DNA of 64,000 nt from UBA1479 sp040216635 (lineage in GTDB: Bacteria; Pseudomonadota; Alphaproteobacteria; Rhodospirillales; Casp-alpha2). Both the position numbers and the translations under genes were made by a program. The notes below the pieces were generated by a model. The model was given only the letters and a program-made list of their open reading frames with translations, did not search any database and had not been told where the DNA came from. The number at the start of each line of letters is the position of its first letter. Position 1 is the first letter of the stretch. Where the stretch lies: assembly GCA_040216635.1 (NCBI GenBank), contig JAVJOU010000026.1:372001-436000 (forward strand), in the 5' to 3' direction. This document shows, one piece after another, positions 37,473 through 45,556 of this stretch.

Positions 37473-38369
37473 ATGAACGAGGTCGAGAAAACCTTGGAAG
37501 CAAATGTCGAGCAGGTCGCCAAATGGGTCGACGTGCTGATCGAATTCGGAATCAATTACGGCTTCCAGCTTTTGGGGGCCTTGCTGTTCCTGTTCGTCGG
37601 GCTCAAGGCCGGCGGCTGGCTGTCGCGCCGTATTCAAGCGGCCTGCGAGGCCAAGGGCATCGACGTCACCCTGGCGCGTTTCATCGGCAATGTGGTCAAG
37701 ATCCTGATCTTGACGGTGCTGGCGATCATCACGCTGGGCAATTTCGGGATTTCCATCGCCCCCCTGATCGCCCTGGCCGGTGCCTCGGCATTCGGGGCGA
37801 CCATGGCCTTGCAGGGGCCCTTGTCCAACTATGGGGCGGGGCTGTCGATCATCCTGGCCCGGCCCTTCGTGGTCGGCAACACCATCACCGTGGGTCAGAC
37901 CTCGGGCGTGGTCGACGAGGTCAAGATGGCTTACACGCGCCTGCTGGGCGAAGACGGTGAAATCATCACCATCCCAAATAAGGACATCGTCGGCCGGGTG
38001 ATCGTCAATTCGGAAACCCGCCGCGTGGTGCAGACCAAGATCGCCCTGGCCGCGGGCGTGGACCTGGACAAGGCGGTCGAGGCCGTGCGCGGCGCCGTGG
38101 CGTCGGCTCTGCCCCAGGACGAAGGCGAAACCGCCCGGCCGGACGCCCAGGTCGGCCTGCACGATTTCACGTTCGGCGGGTTGGTGTTGGGGGTGCGCTT
38201 CTGGGTGCCGTCAAGCCGCTATTACGCGCTGCGCTATAAGGTCAACCGGGCCGTGCTGGAAGCCCTGCGCGGGGCCGGCGTGGAGATGCTGCAGGGGGTG
38301 CAGCCGGCGATCATGGCGGAAAGCCTGTCCGGTGACGGGGTGCAGGAAGGACAGCGCGAAGACGGATAG
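37473..38369 (+). CDS. Small-conductance mechanosensitive channel (MscS family)
   Basis: Heptameric osmotic safety channel of the inner membrane. The 298-residue protein has three membrane helices (about residues 27-48, 68-90 and 94-120). The third is the Gly/Ala-rich pore helix (LIALAGASAFGATMALQGPLSNYGAG). Then come the beta domain (ITVGQTSGVVDEVKMAYTRLL ... ITIPNKDIVG) and the C-terminal alpha-beta domain. The length and layout match E. coli MscS. It is convergent with the response regulator gene 7 bp away. Confidence 0.92.
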   Translation: MNEVEKTLEANVEQVAKWVDVLIEFGINYGFQLLGALLFLFVGLKAGGWLSRRIQAACEAKGIDVTLARFIGNVVKILILTVLAIITLGNFGISIAPLIALAGASAFGATMALQGPLSNYGAGLSIILARPFVVGNTITVGQTSGVVDEVKMAYTRLLGEDGEIITIPNKDIVGRVIVNSETRRVVQTKIALAAGVDLDKAVEAVRGAVASALPQDEGETARPDAQVGLHDFTFGGLVLGVRFWVPSSRYYALRYKVNRAVLEALRGAGVEMLQGVQPAIMAESLSGDGVQEGQREDG

Positions 38370-38376
38370 ATCGGGG

Positions 38377-38778
38377 TCAGGCGGTTTGCGCCTCGGCGCC
38401 CTGTTCGCCGTCGCTGCCCAATAAAGAGCCCACGGCGTAAAGCAGGTCATGGGCGGTGAACGGCTTGGACAGGGTTTTCTTGGCGCCCATCTTGATGGCC
38501 ATGGAAAGCGAAGATGCTTCGTTGGTGCCGGGGTCGGCGGATACGGCGACGATCGGCAAGTCCGGATTGTCGGCCAGCAGCGAGCGGATCAAGCCGATGC
38601 CCTCGCCTTCGGTCATCAGGATGTCGGTGATGACCATTTCATGGTGACCGGCCTTGAATTTTTCCAGGGCTTCGCGGCCGCCCGATGCGGTTTCCACGTT
38701 GAAGCCGACCTCGGCCAGCGGCATGGCGATCAGGTTGCGGGCAAGTTCGTTGTCATCGACAACCAGGACGGCGGGCAT
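38377..38778 (-). CDS. Single-domain response regulator (CheY-like)
   Basis: A 133-residue receiver domain with nothing attached: acidic pair VLVVDDNELAR, phospho-acceptor in MVITDILMTEGEG, the switch residue in VAVSADPG and the conserved lysine in LSKPF. A short Glu/Gln tail follows. No histidine kinase is nearby, so its partner is an orphan or a remote hybrid kinase. I prefer the ATG at 38778, giving MPAVLVVDD, over one at 38802. Confidence 0.92.
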   Translation of the reverse strand: MPAVLVVDDNELARNLIAMPLAEVGFNVETASGGREALEKFKAGHHEMVITDILMTEGEGIGLIRSLLADNPDLPIVAVSADPGTNEASSLSMAIKMGAKKTLSKPFTAHDLLYAVGSLLGSDGEQGAEAQTA

Positions 38779-38859
38779 CTGCTGTTCCCCTTGTCGCCGC
38801 ATCGATGAGACTCAGGTCTCTGCGCGGCCAAAACAATCACGATTCGCCCATTATATTGC

Positions 38860-38880
38860 ATATGCGAACTTCTCGCATAT
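38860..38880. promoter_or_regulatory. Inverted repeat upstream of the response regulator
   Basis: Perfect 8-bp arms ATATGCGA and TCGCATAT with a 5-bp spacer, about 80 bp upstream of the response regulator start. The layout fits an operator for a dimeric regulator; no binding protein can be named. Confidence 0.4.
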
Positions 38881-38976
38881 AGGCCGAAAGTCAGGGGTGA
38901 TGGGGGTTGCGGGGGAATGCAGGCCGCCGGGAAAGGAAACTGTCGGGCTGGCGGACCCTCCGGGGGATCAACTTAC

Positions 38977-39000
38977 GAAAAACAGTCCCCCGGACTGTTT
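38977..39000 (-). terminator. Intrinsic terminator of tRNA-Ala
   Basis: Read on the minus strand: AAACAGTCC, loop GGG, GGACTGTTT followed by further T, 9-bp perfect arms. It lies 16 bp beyond the tRNA-Ala 3' end. Confidence 0.85.
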
Positions 39001-39015
39001 GTTCGTTGAAGTTGA

Positions 39016-39091
<76 letters not shown>

Positions 39092-39287
39092 ATATGATCC
39101 CTGACTGGCAGGTATCCCGGGTTGGTCGCCCTGATGCGGTGAAAACCGCGGGGCGGCCGATTTGGGAGGCCGGATAATGCTTCCGGCATGGCAGCCTGTC
39201 AAGCCGCCGTTTCACCCTAAAAACTTGCGGCGGCGAGAGCTTGCCCCTACGTTTGTGCGGCCCGTGCAAGCACATTCGGAGACCACC

Positions 39288-39587
39288 ATGGACGTCATTA
39301 CCGGCCCTGTCATTTCGATCCTGCTGATCGCCCTCGACCTTTACATGTGGGTCGTCATCATCGGCGTGATCCTCAGTTGGCTGGTCGCCTTCAGCGTGGT
39401 CAACACGTCGAATAAGTTCGTCTACATGGTCGGTGATTTCTGTTACCGGGCGACCGAACCGCTGCTGGGCCGGATCAGGCGGGTGCTGCCCAACCTGGGC
39501 GGTCTGGACGTTTCGCCGATCGTGCTGATCCTGGGGATCATCTTCCTCAAGGAATTCCTGATCCGCCTAGCCCATAAGATTGTCTGA
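39288..39587 (+). CDS. YggT-family membrane protein
   Basis: A 99-residue inner-membrane protein with two hydrophobic segments (about 8-38 and 73-95) and the YggT pattern: LDLYMWVVIIGVILSWL, then a loop with RATEPLLGRIRRVLP, then SPIVLILGII. The family is implicated in membrane-protein organisation and osmotic tolerance, without a settled biochemical role. ATG 39288 was chosen. The stop lies 8 bp inside the next gene, and the pair yggT-DUF167 is conserved in many proteobacteria. Confidence 0.92.
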   Translation: MDVITGPVISILLIALDLYMWVVIIGVILSWLVAFSVVNTSNKFVYMVGDFCYRATEPLLGRIRRVLPNLGGLDVSPIVLILGIIFLKEFLIRLAHKIV

Positions 39588-39939
39588 TCCCGAAGGGGGG
39601 CGTGCCGCCTCGCCTTTTTTCAAGGCGGCGGCGGGTCTCTGCGCCCGGTTGCGGGTCACGCCGAAGGCCCGGCATAACCGCGTCGGCGGGTCGGCCGCAA
39701 ATGCGGACGGGACCGTTTCCCTGAAAGTCGCGGTCACCGCCCCGGCGGACAAGGGGCAGGCCAATGCCGCCGTCGTTCGCCTGCTGGCGAAGGAATGGGG
39801 GCTTGCGAAATCGGACCTGGAGATTACCCAAGGTGCTGCATCCAGGGCCAAGACCCTCTTGATTCGGGGCGACGCGGCCGTATTAATGCGCAGCCTTAAC
39901 GGCTGGTTTGAAGACATAGGCAGGAAGGACCAACAGTGA
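39580..39939 (+). CDS. DUF167 / YggU-family protein
   Basis: A 119-residue protein with the DUF167 core: LRVTPKARHNRVGG, GTVSLKVAVTAPADKGQANAAVVRLLAKEW and SRAKTLLIRGD. It is a small alpha-beta fold of unknown biochemical function. The start is a TTG at 39580 overlapping the yggT stop by 8 bp, so translation is probably coupled. folD follows 1 bp after the stop. Confidence 0.88.
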   Translation: MSDPEGGRAASPFFKAAAGLCARLRVTPKARHNRVGGSAANADGTVSLKVAVTAPADKGQANAAVVRLLAKEWGLAKSDLEITQGAASRAKTLLIRGDAAVLMRSLNGWFEDIGRKDQQ

Positions 39940-39940
39940 C

Positions 39941-40840
39941 ATGACGGAAGCGGCGATTATCGACGGCAAGGCCCATGCGGAACGGCTGCGGGAAAAGGTT
40001 GCGGCCGAGGTTCTGCGCCTGAAGGACGGGCCGGGCGTGACGCCGGCCCTGGCGGTCGTTCTGGTCGGCGACGATCCGGCAAGCCAGGTCTATGTCGGCG
40101 CCAAAGGCAAGCAGACCGTTGCCGCTGGAATGGAATCGATCGAACACAGGCTTCCGGCGACCACGCCGCAAGCGGACTTGCTGGCCCTGATCGCGGACCT
40201 TAACGCCGACCCGGCCGTGCACGGCATTCTGGTGCAATTGCCCCTGCCGGATCATATCGACGAAGGCGCGGTCATCACCGCCGTCGATCCGGCCAAGGAT
40301 GTGGACGGCTTTCATCCCGTCAACGTGGGCCGGTTGTGGTCGGGCGATGCGCACGCCCTCGTGCCCTGCACGCCCTATGGCTGTTTGCTGATGCTGCGCG
40401 AAACCCTGGGCGATATGTCGGGGGCGCGGGCCGTGGTGCTGGGCCGCTCCAACATCGTCGGCAAGCCCATGGCGGCGCTTCTGATCGGCGAAAGCTGCAC
40501 GGTCACGGTCGCTCATTCGCGGACCCGTGATCTGGCCGAACGCTGCCGCGAAGCGGATATCCTGGTCGCCGCCGTGGGCCGGCCGCGCATGGTTCCGGGC
40601 GACTGGATCAAGCCGGGGGCGACGGTCATCGACGTCGGCATCAACCGCATCGACGCGCCCGAGAAAGGGCCCGGCAAGACGCGCCTTGTCGGCGATGTGG
40701 ATTTTGAGACGGCCAAGGCCGTGGCCGGTGCGATCACGCCCGTGCCGGGCGGTGTCGGCCCCATGACCATCTGCTGTTTGTTGCGCAACACGGTGGTCGC
40801 GGCCTGCCGGCAGGCCGGGCTCGACGCCTCGGATCTTTAG
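39941..40840 (+). CDS. folD: Methylenetetrahydrofolate dehydrogenase / cyclohydrolase
   Basis: NADP-dependent oxidation of 5,10-methylene-THF and hydrolysis of the methenyl form to 10-formyl-THF. The 299-residue protein has YVGAKGKQTVAAGM with the catalytic lysine, GILVQLPLPDHID, the GRSNIVGKPMAALL nucleotide motif and TPVPGGVGPMTICCLLRN. ATG 39941 has an AGGAAGGA ribosome site about 12 bp upstream. It ends a tight run with yggT and DUF167. Confidence 0.97.
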   Translation: MTEAAIIDGKAHAERLREKVAAEVLRLKDGPGVTPALAVVLVGDDPASQVYVGAKGKQTVAAGMESIEHRLPATTPQADLLALIADLNADPAVHGILVQLPLPDHIDEGAVITAVDPAKDVDGFHPVNVGRLWSGDAHALVPCTPYGCLLMLRETLGDMSGARAVVLGRSNIVGKPMAALLIGESCTVTVAHSRTRDLAERCREADILVAAVGRPRMVPGDWIKPGATVIDVGINRIDAPEKGPGKTRLVGDVDFETAKAVAGAITPVPGGVGPMTICCLLRNTVVAACRQAGLDASDL

Positions 40841-41035
40841 ACCGCCGCTTATTCGTTCCAAAATCGATGCGACCGCCGCCCCGGGCGGCCCCGGATGCCG
40901 TTACGGCATCTGCGAGTTTCGGTTGCGTTTCATTCATTACCGTATGATGATGAATGCGGCATTGCTTTGGGGATTCCCGGGTTGGGCGGCGAAGGGGGGT
41001 ATCTTTCGTTGGGCTAACCGGCCCCGGGCAGGCTC

Positions 41036-41049
41036 GCCATGTACATGGC
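41036..41049. promoter_or_regulatory. Perfect 14-bp palindrome in cold-shock gene leader
   Basis: GCCATGTACATGGC reads the same on both strands and sits about 65 bp before the cold-shock start codon, within a 274-bp gap. It could be an operator or an RNA hairpin in the leader. Confidence 0.35.
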
Positions 41050-41114
41050 ACAGTCCCAAAAGGCGAAGATCCTGGGGGCTGCGATCTCCACTCGACAAAG
41101 GAAGTTGATATACG

Positions 41115-41324
41115 ATGCCTACTGGAACCGTGAAGTGGTTCAATGTGACCAAGGGATTTGGCTTCATTACCCCCGACGAGGGAGGTAAAGACGCGTTCGT
41201 GCATATCTCGGCAGTTCGGGATTCTGGGATGGAAAGCCTTGCCGAAGGCCAGAAGCTGGAATTTGAACTCGTGCCTGGGCGTGATGGCCGCGAAGCGGCC
41301 GCGAACTTGAAGGCCGCTGATTAA
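41115..41324 (+). CDS. Cold-shock-domain protein (CspA family)
   Basis: A 69-residue OB-fold nucleic-acid-binding protein, opening TGTVKWFNVTKGFGFI with RNP1 (KGFGFI) and RNP2 (AFVHIS). Family members melt RNA structure or antiterminate. Which Csp paralogue this is cannot be told. The upstream 274 bp hold no other gene and would allow a long structured leader, as in other csp genes; AAAGGAAG at about 41097-41104 is the ribosome site. Confidence 0.95.
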   Translation: MPTGTVKWFNVTKGFGFITPDEGGKDAFVHISAVRDSGMESLAEGQKLEFELVPGRDGREAAANLKAAD

Positions 41325-41413
41325 GGCTCTCCTGACACCGTCCCGATAGCAAAAGTTCGGCTGGGCGGCGGCTGTTCCTGGCGGTGTGCCGGGCGCAGAC
41401 GGAAAGTTTTGTT

Positions 41414-41452
41414 CAGAAGGGGTGCCGTGGTGACGCGGCACCCGCCCTTCTG
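41414..41452 (+). terminator. Hairpin terminator after the cold-shock gene
   Basis: Long interrupted stem: CAGAAGG+GGTGCCG pairs with CGGCACC...CCTTCTG around TGGTGACG. Only a weak T-run follows (TGTATTG), so it may be a rho-aided or RNA-stabilising structure. Confidence 0.55.
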
Positions 41453-41493
41453 TATTGTGCCGGTCGATTGATGATATTGGGAGTGTTCGGCCC

Positions 41494-41712
41494 ATGGCCA
41501 GAGACCTCTATCCCGTGTCCTGCCCGAATTGCGGGGAGGCACAGAACGTCCTGCCGGGAGGGTTCGATCCCGACCGGGTGCCGTTCGGGCCCGTGACCTG
41601 CATGGTTTGCGGGCGTGATTTCTCGCGCGAGGACTATCTGTCCGGTCTCGACGATGTCGCGGCGGCCCGGGGCAAGCCGGGCGGTAACGTGGTGCCGCTG
41701 CGCCGGCCGTAG
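41494..41712 (+). CDS. Small zinc-ribbon protein
   Basis: A 72-residue protein not assigned to a named family. It has two Cys-x2-Cys knuckles, CPNC near residue 11 and CMVC near residue 36, that would bind one zinc, and a disordered Gly/Arg tail. Small ribbons of this kind often bind RNA or accompany larger complexes. It stands alone after the cold-shock gene and converges on the LysE-family gene 47 bp away. Confidence 0.75.
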   Translation: MARDLYPVSCPNCGEAQNVLPGGFDPDRVPFGPVTCMVCGRDFSREDYLSGLDDVAAARGKPGGNVVPLRRP

Positions 41713-41759
41713 CGCGAGCGCTGCCTTGCCCTGCGCCCGATATGGGCGGTCCGGGCCCT

Positions 41760-42383
41760 CTAGTTCTTGCGGACCAACGCCAATCCCGCGCCGGCGGCGA
41801 TCAGCATGCTGCCGGTGACCCGGTTGCGGATGCGCTGGGCGCGTTCGCTTTTGAGCGAGCCCAACAACCGCCCGCCGATCACCGCATAAGTGCTGTCGAA
41901 AATCACGGCGATCATCAGGAAAGCACCGCACATCGCCCAAAGCTGCGGCCCCGCGGGCAGGGCCGGGTCGATGAACTGCGGGAAAAAGGCCGCATAGAAC
42001 GCCAACAGTTTCGGGTTGGTCCAGGAAACGAACACCGCCTGAAAGAAAATGCGTTTGGTCTGGGGCGGGGTGACGCTGCCGTTCGCTTCGGGCGGGACCG
42101 GCTTTTCGCGAAAGGCCTGCACACCCAGATAGACCAGATAAGCGACCCCCAGCCAGCGCAGTATTTCGAACCCGTCGGCCAGCAGCGCCACGACCGAGGC
42201 GAGGCCAAGCGCCGTGATGGCCAGTTGCTGTGCTAGGGCAAAGGCCGTGCCGGCGACGGTGATCAGTCCGGCCTTGACCCCGAACCGCATGGAGCGGGAA
42301 ATGACCAGCATCACGTTGGGCCCGGGGATGATGATCAGCAGTACCGTGGCGCCGACAAAGGCGGAAAACAGCGTCCAGTTCAT
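41760..42383 (-). CDS. LysE/RhtB-family amino-acid exporter
   Basis: An inner-membrane exporter of 207 residues with about six hydrophobic segments. The N-terminus TVLLIIIPGPNVMLVISRSMRFG contains the family GPNxxL motif and is followed by GVKAGLITVAGTAFALAQQL. WTNPKLLAFYAAFFPQF is also typical. Substrates are usually amino acids (threonine, homoserine lactone, leucine); the exact one cannot be inferred. It is divergent from lepA with a 113-bp shared promoter region. Confidence 0.9.
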   Translation of the reverse strand: MNWTLFSAFVGATVLLIIIPGPNVMLVISRSMRFGVKAGLITVAGTAFALAQQLAITALGLASVVALLADGFEILRWLGVAYLVYLGVQAFREKPVPPEANGSVTPPQTKRIFFQAVFVSWTNPKLLAFYAAFFPQFIDPALPAGPQLWAMCGAFLMIAVIFDSTYAVIGGRLLGSLKSERAQRIRNRVTGSMLIAAGAGLALVRKN

Positions 42384-42496
42384 GGCGGGTTTGTCCTTAT
42401 CCGGTCATATGGATTTTGCTTTAGCAAAGGCAGCGCCCCCCGTAAATGCGATTCCCCTTGGCGCGGGTGCGCCGCCGATGCTACATCACGCCCGCC

Positions 42497-44299
42497 ATGA
42501 CATCCGACCTGTCCCATATCCGCAACTTCGCGATCATCGCTCATATCGACCACGGCAAGTCCACGCTTGCCGACCGGCTGATTCAGGCGACGGGCGGACT
42601 GACCGACCGCGAGATGTCGGAACAGGTGCTCGACAACATGGAGTTGGAGCGCGAACGCGGCATCACCATCAAGGCCCAGACCGTGCGCCTGGACTATACG
42701 GCCGCCAATGGGGAGAAATACGTCCTCAACCTGATCGACACCCCGGGCCATGTGGACTTCACCTATGAAGTCTCGCGCTCGCTGGCCGCCTGCGAAGGCT
42801 CGCTGCTGGTGGTGGATGCAACCCAGGGGGTCGAAGCGCAGACGCTGGCCAACGTCTATCTGGCGCTGGACGTCGACCATGAAATCGTTCCCGTGCTCAA
42901 CAAGATCGATTTGCCCGCGGCCGAATCGGAACGGGTCAAGGAACAGATCGAAGACGTGATCGGCCTGGATACATCGGACGCCCTGGAAATTTCGGCCAAG
43001 ACCGGGATCGGCATCGACACGGTGCTGGAAGCCATCGTCACCCGCCTGCCGGCCCCCAAGGGTGACCCGAACGCGCCGCTTTCGGCCTTGCTGGTCGACA
43101 GCTGGTACGACCCCTATCTCGGCGTGATGATCCTGGTGCGGATCGTCGACGGCACGCTCAAACGCGGCCAGCGCATCCGCATGATGGCGACCGACGCCGC
43201 CTATCAGGTCGATCAGGTCGGCTATCTCAGGCCCAAGCCGACCAAGGTCGACGAACTGGGCCCGGGCGAGGTCGGTTATTTCACCGCCGCCATCAAGCGC
43301 GTCGCCGATACCAACGTGGGCGACACCATCACCGACGACCGTAAGCCGGCGGAAAAGCCGCTCGCGGGCTTCAAGCCCTCGATCCCCGTGGTGTTCTGCG
43401 GCCTGTTCCCGACGGATGCGGGCGAATACGAGGATCTGCGCGATTCTTTGGAAAAGCTGCACCTCAATGACGCCAGCTTCCATTACGAGGCCGAAACATC
43501 GGCGGCCCTGGGCTTCGGCTACCGCTGCGGGTTTCTGGGCCTGCTGCATCTGGAAATCGTCCAGGAACGTCTGGAGCGGGAATTCAATCTGGATCTGATC
43601 ACCACGGCGCCAAGTGTGGTCTACAAGGTCCATATGACGGACGGCACCATGAAGGAGCTGCACAACCCCGTCGACATGCCCGATCCGGTCGCCATCGATT
43701 ACATGGAAGAGCCCTGGATCAAGGCCAACATCATGGTGCCCGACGAATACCTGGGCGCGGTGCTGCAGTTGTGCACGGACCGACGGGGCGAACAGATCAC
43801 CCTGACCTATGTGGGCAGCCGGGCCTTGGCGGTCTACCGCCTGCCGCTCAACGAAGTGGTGTTCGATTTCTATGATCGCCTGAAATCGGTCAGCCGCGGC
43901 TACGCCAGCTTCGATTACGAACTGGACGGCTATCAAGAAGGGGACTTGGCCAAGGTCTCGATCCTGGTCAATCTGGAGCCCGTGGATGCGCTCGCCTTCA
44001 TCGTCCATAAATCCCATGCCGAAACCCGTGGCCGCCAGATCTGTGAAAAGCTCAAGGACCTGATTCCACGCCAGTTGTTCAAGATCGCTATTCAGGCGGC
44101 GATCGGCGGCAAGGTCATTGCCCGCGAAACGCTCGGCGCCATGCGCAAGGACGTCACCGCGAAATGTTACGGTGGCGATATTACCCGCAAGAAAAAGCTG
44201 CTGGAAAAGCAGAAAAAGGGCAAGAAACGCATGCGCCAGTTCGGCAACGTGGAAATTCCGCAATCGGCGTTCCTGGCCGCCCTCAAAACCGGCGAATGA
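42497..44299 (+). CDS. lepA: Translation elongation factor 4 (LepA)
   Basis: Ribosome-dependent GTPase that assists translation, probably at initiation or under ionic stress. The sequence shows P-loop AHIDHGKSTLADRL, switch II DTPGHVDFTYEVSRSL, NKIDLPAA and the LepA-specific C-terminal KKKLLEKQKKGKKRMRQFG with the FL motif. ATG 42497 gives 600 residues, the standard length; an upstream ATG at 42446 would add an unusual Arg-rich tail. Confidence 0.98.
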   Translation: MTSDLSHIRNFAIIAHIDHGKSTLADRLIQATGGLTDREMSEQVLDNMELERERGITIKAQTVRLDYTAANGEKYVLNLIDTPGHVDFTYEVSRSLAACEGSLLVVDATQGVEAQTLANVYLALDVDHEIVPVLNKIDLPAAESERVKEQIEDVIGLDTSDALEISAKTGIGIDTVLEAIVTRLPAPKGDPNAPLSALLVDSWYDPYLGVMILVRIVDGTLKRGQRIRMMATDAAYQVDQVGYLRPKPTKVDELGPGEVGYFTAAIKRVADTNVGDTITDDRKPAEKPLAGFKPSIPVVFCGLFPTDAGEYEDLRDSLEKLHLNDASFHYEAETSAALGFGYRCGFLGLLHLEIVQERLEREFNLDLITTAPSVVYKVHMTDGTMKELHNPVDMPDPVAIDYMEEPWIKANIMVPDEYLGAVLQLCTDRRGEQITLTYVGSRALAVYRLPLNEVVFDFYDRLKSVSRGYASFDYELDGYQEGDLAKVSILVNLEPVDALAFIVHKSHAETRGRQICEKLKDLIPRQLFKIAIQAAIGGKVIARETLGAMRKDVTAKCYGGDITRKKKLLEKQKKGKKRMRQFGNVEIPQSAFLAALKTGE

Positions 44300-44317
44300 C
44301 GCGGGCGGACCGGCGCC

Positions 44318-44602
44318 ATGTTCATTAACCCGAAAGCTCCGGTTCGGTCGTTCCTGACGGGATGCGTGTTTCTGGCCGCCGCCGTGACGGGGGCCTTGAT
44401 GATCTGGACCCTGCGCCAGGAAAGCGGCCGGCAGTATTGCGTGCCGGATGGCGGTGAATTTTACGGAATCTGCCTGCCGACGGCGGATTTCCTGCTCAAC
44501 GGGCTGGTCTGGTATGCGTTGATTTTCGGTGCCCTGGCGCTGCCCATTCTGTCGACGCTGATCATCCGATGGTTCCGGCAGCGCCTGGGGCCGCGCGACT
44601 GA
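44318..44602 (+). CDS. Small membrane protein of unknown function
   Basis: A 94-residue protein with two predicted membrane helices (about 12-32 and 58-82) and a periplasmic loop with two cysteines (QYCVPDGG and GICLPTAD) that could form a disulfide. No family recognised. It follows lepA by 18 bp and probably shares its transcript; it converges on another membrane protein gene 4 bp away. Confidence 0.7.
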   Translation: MFINPKAPVRSFLTGCVFLAAAVTGALMIWTLRQESGRQYCVPDGGEFYGICLPTADFLLNGLVWYALIFGALALPILSTLIIRWFRQRLGPRD

Positions 44603-44606
44603 TCGC

Positions 44607-45146
44607 CTAGCGCCCGCCCCCGGGCGGCGGCAGACTGTCTATATCGATATCGTAATTATCTTCCGATTCGGCATGGGTCAGCCCGGCTTCGTCCAGGAAA
44701 TGCTGGTTTTCGTGGCTCGGGGCCATGTCGTCGTCCTCGCCGTAACCGTCCAGCATGGCCTGTTCGGAAAGCTCGTCGTACAGGAACATGGATTCCTCGC
44801 GCTCGCGAAGATCCTGTTCCTCGTCGGCCGTCAGCGGGCGTTTGGGCCGGCAGAACCAGGCCAGTGCCGCACCCGGCACCCCGGTCAGGGCCCAGGCGGG
44901 GGCATTCAACAGCGGGCGGATGACGGCGGACCACAGTTCCGGGGACAGGCGCTCGACCCTGATCTGCGTGACCACCAGATTGCCCGGCCAAATCGTGTAC
45001 CAAAGGTCATGGGCGGAAACGAGATGCAGGCCGCGCCCCGGCGTGGCCTTGACCAAACCCTCGGCCGCCCCGGCGGCGAAGGCGGCCGCCAGCAGGACCC
45101 AGCCCAGGTAAAAACACAGGCGTTTGGCGTTCGAGCCTCCCATCAT
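44607..45146 (-). CDS. Membrane protein with acidic cytoplasmic tail, unknown function
   Basis: A 179-residue protein with helices at about 8-30 and 90-108 separated by a periplasmic stretch (ATPGRGLHLVSAHDLWYTIWPGNLVV), followed by a strongly acidic tail (ADEEQDLREREESMFLYDELSE to DNYDIDIDSLPPPGGGR). No named family recognised. AAGGA about 5 bp upstream supports the ATG at 45146 over a longer frame. Convergent with the previous gene. Confidence 0.72.
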   Translation of the reverse strand: MMGGSNAKRLCFYLGWVLLAAAFAAGAAEGLVKATPGRGLHLVSAHDLWYTIWPGNLVVTQIRVERLSPELWSAVIRPLLNAPAWALTGVPGAALAWFCRPKRPLTADEEQDLREREESMFLYDELSEQAMLDGYGEDDDMAPSHENQHFLDEAGLTHAESEDNYDIDIDSLPPPGGGR

Positions 45147-45321
45147 CCATTCCTTATGAGCCCGCCCCCGCGCCCGGGCAATACTTATCGCCACACAACT
45201 GCGTGTGCCGGAAGTGGGGCGGTTGCCGCTTTAACCGTTGCAAGGGGCTGCGACCCCCGCTATTTTCCGGCCCCTGTTCCACCGGGTGGTTCATCGCCCG
45301 TTTCCCGGAACTTGAGTATTT

Positions 45322-45371
45322 GCGCAAATCGTCGTCGCGGATCTGGATTCGATCCGCTTGGGATTTGCGTC
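45322..45371. repeat. 50-bp palindromic dispersed repeat, copy 2
   Basis: Reverse complement of 26784-26833 with one mismatch in 50 bases. It ends 3 bp before the tRNA-Ser gene, so it falls in the tRNA promoter/leader area. Same nested arms as copy 1. Confidence 0.85.
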
Positions 45372-45374
45372 GAC

Positions 45375-45464
45375 GGAGGGGTGGCCGAGTGGCTGAAGGC
45401 GCACGCTTGGAAAGCGTGTATAGGGGCAACTCTATCGGGGGTTCGAATCCCCCTCCCTCCGCCA
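45375..45464 (+). tRNA. tRNA-Ser (anticodon GGA)
   Basis: A 90-nt class II tRNA with encoded CCA. The acceptor GGAGGGG pairs with TCCCTCC, the anticodon arm CACGC-TTGGAAA-GCGTG gives anticodon GGA (codon UCC), a long variable arm (TATAGGGGCAACTCTATC) is typical of tRNA-Ser, and the T arm is GGGGG-TTCGAAT-CCCCC. Confidence 0.96.
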
Positions 45465-45556
45465 ACACCTTGCCGTGTTTAAGAATTTCCTGAAAACGGT
45501 CTCCGACGGACCTGCGTGATCAAAACGCGGGTGTTGTAGCGGGTTGTGATCCGATG

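Noticed and set aside
41036..41049. Insertion-sequence end or attachment site
   Set aside because: No transposase or integrase gene is nearby and no second copy was noticed.
42380..44263. A 627-codon open frame antisense to lepA
   Set aside because: Shadow of a strongly conserved gene; no motif in its translation.
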